Shown: positions 1 through 8,636 of the stretch, piece by piece
Layout: every line of letters starts with the position of its first letter
Position numbering within the stretch: position 1 is the first letter of the stretch
DNA from: JABJAG01 sp038137215
GTDB lineage: Bacteria > Pseudomonadota > Alphaproteobacteria > UBA6615
NCBI GenBank assembly: GCA_038137215.1
Contig: JAYQBG010000006.1
Span: forward strand, 51,968 to 115,967
Direction: 5' to 3'
DNA length: 64,000 bases
Made by a program: the position numbers and the translations under genes
The notes under the pieces: model-generated
Told to the model about the DNA's origin: nothing
The model's database searches: none
The model's input: only the letters and a program-made list of their open reading frames with translations

Positions 1-2
1 AC

Positions 3-386
3 GCACTCGAGAATTCACCCTTCGTAGAATTCAGAGAGGCACGAGCCGATATCCTTGGCGCCGAGGGACAGGAGCGCCTCCAGCTCTGGTTGGAGACATA
101 TCTGCAGGAACCGGTTTTCGACAATCCTGAAAGCAAGATGCCCAATCCCGAAATGTCAGCCGAGCATGCCGCCATCGTGGCCAGCTACCTGATTGAGATC
201 ACCTCCGAGAGCGCCGATGAAGAAGAGGTTCACGGCATGCTCGACGAGATTCGATTCATGATTGCCCGGCAGATTCCAGAATTGCGATACCGTCATCTGA
301 TCGCAGCCTTCGGTGTCGGCGGCGCAATCGGCCTGGTGGTGGCTCTCGGTCTGGTGCTGATTTTTCGCCGGCGAAATACCTCTTAA
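3..386 (+). CDS. C-terminal part of a membrane-anchored cytochrome c-like protein (5' end outside window)
   Basis: The reading frame is open from the window edge to a TAA stop, so only the last 127 residues or so are visible. The sequence PVFDNPESKMPNPEMS followed by an Ala/Ile-rich helix ending in SYL is the usual C-terminal end of a class I cytochrome c, where the Met of the MPNP motif is the sixth haem ligand. The CXXCH haem-attachment motif would lie upstream of the window and is not seen. A hydrophobic stretch follows (LIAAFGVGGAIGLVVALG) and then RRR, giving a C-terminal transmembrane anchor with a positive cytoplasmic end; the haem domain would face the periplasm. A TTG codon at 90 could act as a start, but continuity of the cytochrome-like fold upstream argues against it. 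Confidence 0.7.
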   Translation, partial: ALENSPFVEFREARADILGAEGQERLQLWLETYLQEPVFDNPESKMPNPEMSAEHAAIVASYLIEITSESADEEEVHGMLDEIRFMIARQIPELRYRHLIAAFGVGGAIGLVVALGLVLIFRRRNTS

Positions 387-477
387 GCCCTGAGTTGACG
401 CAGTTTCTTTGAGCTCCATAGTCCGCCTCCGCAATGAGGGCACGCAGAAGGTCGCGCGCCCTCCAGTTCCTGTGCCT

Positions 478-2055
478 ATGGATCTTTCCACCATAGACAG
501 TTCCGGGCTTGATCGCTGTCTTGGAGACCTTGTCTGGCCCAGCCCCTACGATGCGTATCACACGCTCTCGCGCAGCCTGATCGGGGCCCTGATGACGACG
601 ATCCGGGCGCTCGATCCGGGTCCGGACCCGGCCGCCGTCATCCGGGCCAAGACCTATGACATGGTCACCGATCTCGCCTTCGTGGCGCGGCTGGCCTTCG
701 ATATCGCAAACGCGCGGCGCGACGACCGGGCCCTGCACTACGACCCCAAGGCCAGCCCGATGCTGGCCTTCCTGGAAGCGGGCGGGGATCCGGCACGGTC
801 GCCGGTGCCGCGGATCTGGCATCATCCGGTGGACCTGCGTGCACGGACCCGGCTGCGAAAATCGGCCCGGCGCACGCTTGCGCATATCCGCGCCATGCGC
901 GCCGGTTCCCCCCGGATTGATGTGCACAATCGAAACAATCTGGTGAACACCCTGCTCGGAACCGACGTGCGCCCATCGGTCGATTGGCCGGTGACCAATC
1001 TCGACTGGACCCACGGCGGCGGCGTTCCGCCCGCCCTCACCGAAAGCGCAGCAGAAATCGGGCGCGCCTATTCGCGGGCGGTGGCACATTTCATCGACGA
1101 CCCCGAACTCTATCGCACGCTCAGTCGTCTCGGTGAGTATCTGGTCTCCTACCATGGCGCCAAATGCTGGTCGGACTTTCAGGTCTTCGAACGGCACATC
1201 CGGTCCCGGCCCATGGGCGACATGCTCGTCAGCGGCACCCCCAAACATCTCGGGCGCCTTGCCGGCTGGTTCTATCGCCGGGACGGCAAGGAGGTGATCC
1301 GCTGCGCCCATGGCGGGGAGAGGGTGTTCTTTTCCGATCAGGAATGGGGCTTGGCCGAATTTCCGGATTGCGACACCTACTACGCCCACAGCGCGGGGGA
1401 ACGCGACGCCCTCGCCCGGCGGCTGGCTGCGGGCGGCACCGAACTGGTCGAGCCGGATCGCGACATCACCTTCAAGACTCTCGGAAGCCCGCATCACCAG
1501 AACCTCCTGCAACGCTCCCGCACATTGCGGCGTAAGGGGCAAACCGGGACCATCGTCTATGTGGCCGGTGGCTATCTCGGCGAGCAGCTCGGCGATTTCC
1601 CAAACCGCAAACCGCCCGACCCGCTCTATCTCGACTGGCAGATCGACCTGATCCGTGCCCTCAAGGCCCTCGGCTATCGGGTGGCCGTGAAACTCCACCC
1701 GGCCGGAATTGCCCAGGACGCGCGCTATCTGGCGCACTACGCCGACGCCATCCTACAAGGCATCTTCGATCCGGCCACGGTGTCGGCGGATGCCTTCATT
1801 TTCGATTTTGCCGGAACCGCATTCTTCGATGCGTTGGCCACCGATGTGCCGATGGTGTTCGCCGATCTCGGCGTCCGCCCCTTCGACCCGACGGTCTATT
1901 ACGATCTGATCCGGCGCTGCCCGGTCGTCCCGGCAGAACGGGATGAACGCGGGCGATTCCGGGTCCTCCGTGACCGGCTTGGCGAGGCCGTCAGCCAGTC
2001 CATCGCGATGGACACTTGTCCGACCGGCTTTCACGACCGATATTTCGGGCCATGA
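478..2055 (+). CDS. GT-B/TagF-like surface polysaccharide protein, function unknown
   Basis: A protein of about 525 residues that I cannot name firmly. The C-terminal half has a Rossmann-like pattern: a strand around TIVYVAGGYLG, then YRVAVKLHPAG, then DAFIFDFAGTAFFDALATDVP. The KLHP motif and the later D-x-x-GT-A-x-x-E/D-A type helix are typical of CDP-glycerol glycerophosphotransferase-like and capsule-type GT-B enzymes. The N-terminal half is probably all-helical and matches nothing I know. ATG 478 is chosen; an in-frame TTG at 409 and GTG at 472 are alternatives, and no strong ribosome binding site decides between them. It heads the glycan operon and lies 24 bp before the radical SAM gene. 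Glycan transfer is inferred from fold and context. Confidence 0.55.
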   Translation: MDLSTIDSSGLDRCLGDLVWPSPYDAYHTLSRSLIGALMTTIRALDPGPDPAAVIRAKTYDMVTDLAFVARLAFDIANARRDDRALHYDPKASPMLAFLEAGGDPARSPVPRIWHHPVDLRARTRLRKSARRTLAHIRAMRAGSPRIDVHNRNNLVNTLLGTDVRPSVDWPVTNLDWTHGGGVPPALTESAAEIGRAYSRAVAHFIDDPELYRTLSRLGEYLVSYHGAKCWSDFQVFERHIRSRPMGDMLVSGTPKHLGRLAGWFYRRDGKEVIRCAHGGERVFFSDQEWGLAEFPDCDTYYAHSAGERDALARRLAAGGTELVEPDRDITFKTLGSPHHQNLLQRSRTLRRKGQTGTIVYVAGGYLGEQLGDFPNRKPPDPLYLDWQIDLIRALKALGYRVAVKLHPAGIAQDARYLAHYADAILQGIFDPATVSADAFIFDFAGTAFFDALATDVPMVFADLGVRPFDPTVYYDLIRRCPVVPAERDERGRFRVLRDRLGEAVSQSIAMDTCPTGFHDRYFGP

Positions 2056-2079
2056 CCCTGACCAGTACTGGCACTCCCC

Positions 2080-3159
2080 ATGCGTAACGTTCGCCTTGTC
2101 AACGAGAACCGGAAAGCCCGCCTGCGTTCGAAGGTGGCGGATTCCGTCGCGCGCGTCCTGCCGCACTGGGTGTTCCGGAAACTGATGGAGAGCACCTTCA
2201 TCAATTTCGGGGTGGAGACCACCAATCTCTGCAACGCGAATTGCTCGTTCTGCGGCTATCGCTTCATGCAGCGGCCCAAGGTCGATATGCCGATGGAGGT
2301 CTATGAGAAGGCCGTGCGCGAATATGCCGCCAATGGCGGCGGCAATCTGAACTTCACGCCCACGGTCGGCGATCCGCTGGTGGACAAGCAACTGGTCGAA
2401 CGCATCAAGATGGCGCGCGCCCATCCCGAGATTCAGGAAATCTTCCTCTACACCAACGCCATTCTGCTCGAACGTTTCGGCTACGAGACCTTCCTGCAAT
2501 CGGGCCTCTCGCGCCTGGCAATCTCCACCTTCATAGGCAGCCGCGAAGGCTATGAGCGCTATTACGGCAACGACAAATACGGGAAGGTTGTTGAGAATAT
2601 CATCGAGATCGCCCGCACCAACCGCAAGCTGGGCCAGCCGGTGCGGATCACCTTACATCTGCGCGTGGAGGGTGAGCGTGCATCCTGGGAGGAAACCGAG
2701 ACCTACCAGACCATCGCCGAACTGATCGGCGTGAACAACATTGACTATCTCGATGTCTATGACGCCTGGGGCGGACGCATCAAGAAGGAGGACGTTCCGG
2801 AAGGGACCGAACTCGACGCGCCAATTCCGCTCGAGGAAAAGATCAAGTCACCCTGTTTCGAGATGTATCGCCGCCTGCACGTTCTGGCAGACGGCAATGT
2901 GGGCGCCTGCGTTTGCGTGGATCTGGAAAGCGAGATCAAGGTCGGCAACGTCAAGGAGCAGACCCTCGATGAAATCTGGCGCGGCGAGAAACTACGCGAG
3001 TACCGATCCAACTGGGTCGAAGGAAATTTGCCGGAGGTGTGTAAAAGCTGTACCCGGTATCAGGCGGTGGACCAGTTCATCGATGAAAACCGCAAACGTG
3101 TGGTTGTCGATTTCACCCGCCGCCGGTTCCCCAAACTGCTGAAAGCCCTGACCCGCTAG
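2080..3159 (+). CDS. Radical SAM/SPASM domain protein
   Basis: A 359-residue radical SAM enzyme. Cys51, Cys55 and Cys58 in NLCNANCSFCGYRF form the CxxxCxxC site that binds the SAM-cleaving 4Fe-4S cluster. The C-terminal third holds a SPASM-type region: Cys in KSPCFEMYRRL, two Cys in GACVCVDL, then GNVKEQTLDEIWRG and CKSC, which would bind auxiliary clusters. SPASM proteins modify peptides, or in glycan loci act on sugars or other small substrates; no precursor peptide is visible here. It starts 24 bp after the GT-B-like gene and ends 10 bp before a methyltransferase, so it is part of the glycan operon. The family is clear; the substrate is unknown. Confidence 0.88.
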   Translation: MRNVRLVNENRKARLRSKVADSVARVLPHWVFRKLMESTFINFGVETTNLCNANCSFCGYRFMQRPKVDMPMEVYEKAVREYAANGGGNLNFTPTVGDPLVDKQLVERIKMARAHPEIQEIFLYTNAILLERFGYETFLQSGLSRLAISTFIGSREGYERYYGNDKYGKVVENIIEIARTNRKLGQPVRITLHLRVEGERASWEETETYQTIAELIGVNNIDYLDVYDAWGGRIKKEDVPEGTELDAPIPLEEKIKSPCFEMYRRLHVLADGNVGACVCVDLESEIKVGNVKEQTLDEIWRGEKLREYRSNWVEGNLPEVCKSCTRYQAVDQFIDENRKRVVVDFTRRRFPKLLKALTR

Positions 3160-3169
3160 GTCGCGCGCC

Positions 3170-3943
3170 ATGGCCCGCAACATTCCCGATTTTAACCTGG
3201 CCGAGGCGATGACGTCGCTTTATCGGTCCGGCGACTATTTTGTGTCGGTTCCCGCCGGGGAGACCGCGCCCGAAGACGACACCTACTGGACCAAATCCAT
3301 CGACCCGGACGGCAAGGAGCGTGACCGGTTTGGCGAACGGGATCAGTATATCGCCAACATCAAGCCAGAGCTGGACTTCATCGCCGGGCTGACACCTGGC
3401 CGTGTGCTGGACATTGGCTGCGGACCCGGCTGGCTGCTTTCCGCACTCGATCCGGCCTGGGAGCGGCACGGCGTCGAGCTGTCCACGGCGGCGGCCGAAC
3501 ACGCCGCCCGGTATGGCGAGATTTTCGTCGGGTCCTTCGAGCAGGCCGTCTATGAACCGGCGAGCTTCAATCTGATCGTGATGTATCATGTGATCGAACA
3601 CCTGCCGGACCCGGTGGATGCCGTGCAGCGCGCCTTCTCCCTGTTGCGCGAGGGCGGGCGGCTGGTGCTCGGTACACCGGATTTCGATTCCGGCTGTGCA
3701 CGCCGATACGGTAACCAGTACCGCATGCTGGACGACCCGACCCATATCAGCCTGTTCTCGAACGATTCGATGCATCGTTGTCTGCGTGACAACGGGTTTC
3801 ACATCGACCAGGTCGAGTACCCCTATTTCGAGACCCAGTGGTTCAACAAGGAGAACCTCTTGCGGATGCTCGATACGGACGGCATTTCGCCGCCCTTCTA
3901 CGGCAACTTCATGACCTTCTACGGAACCCGCCGTAAAGGCTGA
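3170..3943 (+). CDS. Class I SAM-dependent methyltransferase
   Basis: A 257-residue soluble methyltransferase of the Methyltransf_11/23 kind. Motif I is RVLDIGCGPGWLL at about residues 78-90, which binds SAM. The post-motif acidic residue follows in GVELS, and motif IV-like FNLIVMYHVIEHLPDP lies near residues 130-145. LLREGGRLVLGTPDFDS is the usual motif VI strand. It sits 10 bp after the radical SAM gene and 15 bp before an asparagine-synthetase-type gene. The position suggests methylation of a glycan precursor or its terminal sugar; such enzymes often methylate sugar hydroxyls in O-antigen loci. The acceptor cannot be read from the sequence. Confidence 0.85.
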   Translation: MARNIPDFNLAEAMTSLYRSGDYFVSVPAGETAPEDDTYWTKSIDPDGKERDRFGERDQYIANIKPELDFIAGLTPGRVLDIGCGPGWLLSALDPAWERHGVELSTAAAEHAARYGEIFVGSFEQAVYEPASFNLIVMYHVIEHLPDPVDAVQRAFSLLREGGRLVLGTPDFDSGCARRYGNQYRMLDDPTHISLFSNDSMHRCLRDNGFHIDQVEYPYFETQWFNKENLLRMLDTDGISPPFYGNFMTFYGTRRKG

Positions 3944-3958
3944 TCTGACCCTTTCGAC

Positions 3959-5788
3959 ATGTGCGGCTTTGTAGCGCTGAACGAGCCGGGGCGACTCTTC
4001 GACGAGTCGCTCCTCTCGGCCATGGAGTCCGACCTGCATCACCGCGGGCCGGATTCCGGCGGCATGACGATTGAGGCCGGCTTCGCGCTGGCCTTCCGCC
4101 GGCTTGCGATCCTCGACCCCGATGCCGGTTCCGACCAGCCGATGACCGACCCGAGCGGGCGGATCACTATCACCTTCAACGGTGAGATCTACAACTATCG
4201 CCGCCTACGCGCCGAACTGGAGGCAGCAGGCACCACCTTCCGCACGACCGGCGATACCGAGGTCATCCTCGCCGCCTACCTCGCCTGGGGGACCGAGTGC
4301 TTTGTACGGCTGGAAGGCATGTTTGCGATTGTCATCATCGATCGACAGACCAACGAGCTGATCGCGGCCCGCGACCCGTTCGGTATCAAGCCGCTCTATA
4401 TCGCGCGCCACGGTCCCCTGATCGGACTGGCGTCCGAGATGCGGCCGCTCGCCCGGCTGTTTCCGGTATCAGTGGACCGGGATGCCCTGGCCGATCTTCT
4501 GGTCTTCCGCTTTGCCGCCGGACGGCTGAGCAATCTCTCGGGTATCGAATCCCTGCCCGGGGGAAGCTGTATGATGCAGTCACTCACCACCGGCGCCCAC
4601 CGGACCCATCGCTTCAGCGATCCGCTGGACACAATTGCGCCCGACCCGTCCATCGACCGGGACACGGCCATCGCCCAGGCCCGCAGCGCCATCGTGGAGT
4701 CCGTGCGCGATCACCTCGCCAGCGATGTCGGCTACACGGTGCAACTGTCGGGCGGGGTCGATTCCAGCCTGGTCAGCGCCATCGCCCAGAACGAAACCGG
4801 CGGGCAGTTGGCCTCCTTCGGCGTCCATATACCCGGCTTTGCACAGGATGAAGCGCCCTACCGCAAACAGGCGGTGGACCGGATCGGCCTCGACCATCAG
4901 GAAATCGCACTCGACGGCCATGCCTTTGCCGATGCGTTGCCCCGTGCGGCCCGGCATATGGAAGGCCCGGTGCCCCACTATGGCTGCGTCATGCTGATGT
5001 TGCTCTGTGACCGCATCCGCGAACGCTCCAAGGTGGTGCTGACCGGCGAGGGTGCCGACGAAATGTTCGGTGGATACAAGCGCTATGGCATCTGGCGTGA
5101 CCTGGCTGAGAAAGGCCGGCTGGCCAAACTGGTGCCGTCCTGGATGTGGCCGATGCTCCAGCGGTGGCGCGAAATCCAGCGCTACAGCGGACGCGACCCG
5201 GCGATTTTCGGTGCGGTCTATCACGACTTCCTGGCGCTGCACGAACTATTCCCCGAACTGGTGCCGGTACCCGGCGCGCGGGAAGCCGCCGCCGCGCGCT
5301 TCAGCGACTTTCGCGAGCGGATGTTTGCCGTCGATCAGACCTCCTATCTGCCCTCTCTGCTGATGCGTCAGGACAAGATGGCCATGGCGGCTTCCGTCGA
5401 GGCCCGGGTTCCCTTCACCCATATGCCGCTGGCAGAGGTGGTGAACCGCTTCCCGGCGAAACTGCGTGCGCCGGGCGGCGACACCAAACCGATCCTCAAA
5501 TCCGTGGCCGAAGAATTCCTCCCCCACGACCTGATCCATCGCCGCAAGGTCGGCCTAGCGCTGCCGCTCGACGAATGGCTGGCGGATTCCGAAGGGCTCG
5601 GCCGGTATCTCGACCTGCTGACACAAGCCGACAGCCGGCTGGCGGCCTATACCGATCCGGTGAAACTGCGCCATGTGGTGGACCGGTTCCGCCGCGGCGA
5701 TCACAACCGATTGCCACCACTCGCGCATCTGGTGAACCTTGAGGTCTGGTTGCGCAACCTGCCCGGCAGCCCGGCTGAGCGGCCCTAG
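3959..5788 (+). CDS. asnB: Asparagine synthetase-type glutamine amidotransferase
   Basis: A 609-residue class II amidotransferase. Met-Cys at the N-terminus exposes Cys2, the glutaminase nucleophile, followed by the usual HHRGPDSGG and FNGEIYNY motifs. The C-terminal half is an ATP pyrophosphatase domain with the PP-loop SGGVDSS near residue 264 and the later LTGEGADEMFGGY motif. In free metabolism this family makes asparagine. In O-antigen and capsule loci relatives amidate hexuronic acids (for example WbpS in Pseudomonas and WbtH in Francisella), and the operon position favours that. The gene begins 15 bp after the methyltransferase and ends 5 bp before a glycosyltransferase. A second paralogue lies at 9812. 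Confidence 0.88.
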   Translation: MCGFVALNEPGRLFDESLLSAMESDLHHRGPDSGGMTIEAGFALAFRRLAILDPDAGSDQPMTDPSGRITITFNGEIYNYRRLRAELEAAGTTFRTTGDTEVILAAYLAWGTECFVRLEGMFAIVIIDRQTNELIAARDPFGIKPLYIARHGPLIGLASEMRPLARLFPVSVDRDALADLLVFRFAAGRLSNLSGIESLPGGSCMMQSLTTGAHRTHRFSDPLDTIAPDPSIDRDTAIAQARSAIVESVRDHLASDVGYTVQLSGGVDSSLVSAIAQNETGGQLASFGVHIPGFAQDEAPYRKQAVDRIGLDHQEIALDGHAFADALPRAARHMEGPVPHYGCVMLMLLCDRIRERSKVVLTGEGADEMFGGYKRYGIWRDLAEKGRLAKLVPSWMWPMLQRWREIQRYSGRDPAIFGAVYHDFLALHELFPELVPVPGAREAAAARFSDFRERMFAVDQTSYLPSLLMRQDKMAMAASVEARVPFTHMPLAEVVNRFPAKLRAPGGDTKPILKSVAEEFLPHDLIHRRKVGLALPLDEWLADSEGLGRYLDLLTQADSRLAAYTDPVKLRHVVDRFRRGDHNRLPPLAHLVNLEVWLRNLPGSPAERP

Positions 5789-5793
5789 CGGCC

Positions 5794-6909
5794 ATGCTTC
5801 GAGTCCATCTTCTGACCCGTGGTTTTGCCACACCGAACGGGCGCGCCTTTCTGTTTCCGCTGGTGGTGCACCGCAGGGCGCTGGCGCAGGCCGGTCTCGA
5901 CATTCGCGTCCTCAACGACCCGAAGGACGTCCGGGCCACGGACTGCGATCTTTTGTTTGTCGAGAGCCGGGTCTTCAGCCCGCGCTGGGCGGCAGAGGGC
6001 GACGAGCGGGTGCTCGCCGATATCGCGGAACTGGCAGATCATGCGCCGCTGGTGTGGTTCGATATTTCCGACAGCACGGGCTGGCTGCAATCCCAGGTGC
6101 TGCCGCTGGTGCGTCTTTACTGCAAATCCCAGCTGCTCGCCGACCGGTCGGAGTACACCCGCCCCCATTACGGCAACCGCATCTGGGCCGACCACTATCA
6201 CCGCACGGATGGCGTCACCGATGACGAACCCGCCGAGCCCCGAATCGTCAACGATCCGGCGCTGCTGGACCGTTTGCGCGTGTCGTGGAACTCGGGCCTG
6301 GCCGATTACAGCCTGCATGGCCCCCTCCGCATGGCCATGCACCAACGCATACCGCTGAATGCGCTCTTGCGGTTCCCGACCGATTTCACGCCACCCGGCA
6401 GAGACCGATCGATCGGCTTCACCTGCCGGATGGGAACCGGCTATGCTCGCGATACGGTTGCCCATCAGCGCCGCCGGATTGCCGGTCTGCTCGCGGGGCG
6501 AATGGCGACAGACAAGCTTGACCGCCGTGCCTTCCTCGAAGAGATGCGCAACGCACGCCTCGTCGTCTCGCCGTTCGGCTTTGGCGAAATCACACTGAAG
6601 GATTTTGAGGCGCTGCTCTGTGGCGCGGCCTTGCTGAAACCGGATATGTCCCACCTGGAAACCTGGCCCGATCTGTTTCGCAACTGTGAGACCATGCTGG
6701 CCCACAAATGGGATCTTTCGGATTTTCTCGACTGCCTCGACGCCGCCGAGGACGGGGCATTCGACCTGCCCGCGATCGCGCAAGCCGGTCAGGAGACCTA
6801 CCGGGCCGCGCTGTCCGGCCCTTCGGCGGGGGAGAATTTCGCCAACCGGGTCCGGCAGATTGCCGAGCAGGCACTGGCCATGCCCGAACGGACGGCACCG
6901 GCAGCATGA
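5794..6909 (+). CDS. Glycosyltransferase family 1-like protein
   Basis: A 371-residue predicted soluble glycosyltransferase. The clearest sign is the C-terminal stretch RLVVSPFGFGEITLKDFEA followed by LLCGAALLKPDMSHLETWPD, the donor-site region of exostosin-like and group 1 glycosyltransferases, where the acidic residue in DFEAL corresponds to the conserved E of the E-x7-E region. The N-terminal half is less conserved. Its TGA stop overlaps the ATG of the next glycosyltransferase (ATGA at 6906-6909), which indicates translational coupling. It would add a sugar to the lipid-linked glycan on the cytoplasmic face. Donor and acceptor are unknown. Confidence 0.7.
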   Translation: MLRVHLLTRGFATPNGRAFLFPLVVHRRALAQAGLDIRVLNDPKDVRATDCDLLFVESRVFSPRWAAEGDERVLADIAELADHAPLVWFDISDSTGWLQSQVLPLVRLYCKSQLLADRSEYTRPHYGNRIWADHYHRTDGVTDDEPAEPRIVNDPALLDRLRVSWNSGLADYSLHGPLRMAMHQRIPLNALLRFPTDFTPPGRDRSIGFTCRMGTGYARDTVAHQRRRIAGLLAGRMATDKLDRRAFLEEMRNARLVVSPFGFGEITLKDFEALLCGAALLKPDMSHLETWPDLFRNCETMLAHKWDLSDFLDCLDAAEDGAFDLPAIAQAGQETYRAALSGPSAGENFANRVRQIAEQALAMPERTAPAA

Positions 6910-8144
6910 CCGATACGCAACTGACCATCGGCATGCCGACCTCGACCTTCTTGCCTGCGCTGGGCGGCGTAGAGATCGGGCTGCACAATATCGCGACCCG
7001 GCTGCTGGCCCGTGGCCACACACCGGTGATCGCCGCCCCCGCCGGAAGCGTCCGTGCACTGCGCCAGACCGGGATCAAGTTGCCCTACAAGGTGGAAAGT
7101 TTTCCGCCGAAGACCCTGACCCTGATTCAGCACTGGCCTGACCTTGGAACGCGGTTTCTGGCAGGCTGGCTCGCCCGCTTCGAACGGCAAAACCGGATTA
7201 ACGCCTGGCATGCCACAGTGGGGTTTCCGACCGGCGTGGCCACTATCCGCCACGCTGCCGGCCGGCGGCCGCATTTGGTGCGTTGCGCGGGCGAAGACAT
7301 CCAGATCGCGCCCGAGCTGGGTTACGGCATGCGTCTCAATCCAAAGATCGACCGGCTGGTGCGCGACTGGCTGCCGCGTGCGGATGTTCTGGTCGCGATC
7401 ACGGATTCGGTGGCCGAGGAATACAGAAAGCTCGGGGTCACGGCTGCGCATATCCGGGCTATCCCCAACGGGGTCGATCTGGACCGGTTCCGCCAGCCGG
7501 TCGATCGTGGCGCCATCCGCGCGCGCCATGGCATTAAAGAAGACACCTTTCTGTTTACCGCTGTCGGTCGCAATCACCCCAAGAAGGGCTACGGCGACCT
7601 CCTGACCGCCATGCGCGGCCTGATCGATCAGGGCCAATCCGGTTTCGTGGTGGCGCTGGCCGGAAAAGATACCGAGGCCCTGGCGTCCAAAGCCGCAGCG
7701 CTCGGCCTAGGCGACCGGGTTCGTCTGCTCGGGCCCATGGGGCAGCCCATGCTGGGTGACGGCCTGAAACTTCCCGGCGAGGATCTTGTGGACCTGTACC
7801 GAGCGGCCGATGGCTTTGTGTTTCCCTCCCATGTCGAAACCTTCGGCATCGCGCTGGTCGAAGCCATGGCCGCCGGCCTTCCCATCATCACCACGGACGG
7901 CCCGGGATGCCGGAACATCATCGAAGACGGGCGCTGGGGTGAAATGGTGCCGGCCGGCAACCCCGAAGCCCTGTGCACCGCGATGCAGAAATTGATGACC
8001 GAACCCGATCTGCGCCAGAAACGCACCGCGCAAGCGCACGAACGGGCAGAGGCCTTTTCCTGGGACGCCATCGTGGACCAGTATGTGAAGGTCTATCGTG
8101 ACACCATGGCGATGGCGGGCCGACAGGAACAGGAAAACTCATGA
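6906..8144 (+). CDS. GT4 family glycosyltransferase
   Basis: A 412-residue GT-B enzyme. The N-terminal domain opens with a strand and the glycine turn PALGGVEIGLHN, the usual acceptor-domain GGxE turn. The C-terminal domain begins near AIPNGVDLDRF and TAVGRNHPKKGY, and holds the donor-site region VFPSHVETFGIALVEAMAAGLP with the E-x7-E catalytic pattern. The ATG at 6906 is chosen because it overlaps the previous stop and begins just before the first strand; the frame is open further upstream but that sequence lies inside the preceding gene. The stop overlaps the following HAD gene. Part of the glycan operon; sugar specificity unknown. Confidence 0.88.
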   Translation: MTDTQLTIGMPTSTFLPALGGVEIGLHNIATRLLARGHTPVIAAPAGSVRALRQTGIKLPYKVESFPPKTLTLIQHWPDLGTRFLAGWLARFERQNRINAWHATVGFPTGVATIRHAAGRRPHLVRCAGEDIQIAPELGYGMRLNPKIDRLVRDWLPRADVLVAITDSVAEEYRKLGVTAAHIRAIPNGVDLDRFRQPVDRGAIRARHGIKEDTFLFTAVGRNHPKKGYGDLLTAMRGLIDQGQSGFVVALAGKDTEALASKAAALGLGDRVRLLGPMGQPMLGDGLKLPGEDLVDLYRAADGFVFPSHVETFGIALVEAMAAGLPIITTDGPGCRNIIEDGRWGEMVPAGNPEALCTAMQKLMTEPDLRQKRTAQAHERAEAFSWDAIVDQYVKVYRDTMAMAGRQEQENS

Positions 8145-8623
8145 TCGTAACATCCGACGAACTCGACGCGCTCATCTTCGACTTTGACGGTGTCCTGACG
8201 GACAACCGCGTTCTTGTGTTCTCGGACGGCACCGAAGCCGTCATCTGCAACCGGGCCGACGGGCTGGCCTTCGATCACTTCCGGGCACAGGCCTTTCCGG
8301 TTCATATCGTGTCCACCGAGACCAATCCGGTTGTACGTGCGCGTGGTGCAAAGCTGCAGGTCCCGGTGATGGACAGCGTGTCCGACAAGGCGGCCGCCAT
8401 CGCGCAACTGTGCCAGACCCATGGCTATGACCCATCCCGCCTGATGTTCGTTGGGAACGACCTCAACGATCTTCCCGCCATGGCCGCCATTGGTCATGCG
8501 GTGGCCGTCGCCGACGCGCATCCCGATGTTCTGGAAGCCGCCAACCATGTTTTGGTCACCCGGGGCGGCGATGGCGTGGCGCGGGAGATCATGGAAAACG
8601 TCATTGGCTTCGAGACACGATGA
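8141..8623 (+). CDS. KdsC/NeuA-C-type HAD phosphatase
   Basis: A 160-residue HAD-superfamily protein. Motif I is IFDFDGVLTDN near residues 13-23, with both catalytic aspartates; motif II is the Ser/Thr of HIVSTET; the Lys is in DSVSDKAAAI; motif IV is MFVGNDLNDLPAM. This is the layout of KDO-8-phosphate phosphatase (KdsC) and of the phosphatase domain fused to some CMP-nonulosonate synthetases. No cytidylyltransferase domain is attached here. The ATGA at 8141-8144 overlaps the stop of the upstream glycosyltransferase, so it is translated as part of the glycan operon. A role in removing phosphate from a nonulosonic or octulosonic acid-like precursor is plausible but not proven. Confidence 0.8.
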   Translation: MIVTSDELDALIFDFDGVLTDNRVLVFSDGTEAVICNRADGLAFDHFRAQAFPVHIVSTETNPVVRARGAKLQVPVMDSVSDKAAAIAQLCQTHGYDPSRLMFVGNDLNDLPAMAAIGHAVAVADAHPDVLEAANHVLVTRGGDGVAREIMENVIGFETR

Positions 8624-8636
8624 TGAGGGCTCTGGC

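Noticed and set aside
1..45. CTCGAG and two GAATTC sites at the window start look like cloning linker
   Set aside because: The bases read in frame as part of a plausible cytochrome c-like protein, and the composition continues smoothly into the gene, so vector sequence is not supported.
256..1737. Long minus-strand open frame (493 codons) opposite the first glycan gene
   Set aside because: It has Arg/Gly/Pro/His-rich, low-complexity translation and overlaps a gene with clear family motifs; GC-rich third positions create such frames.
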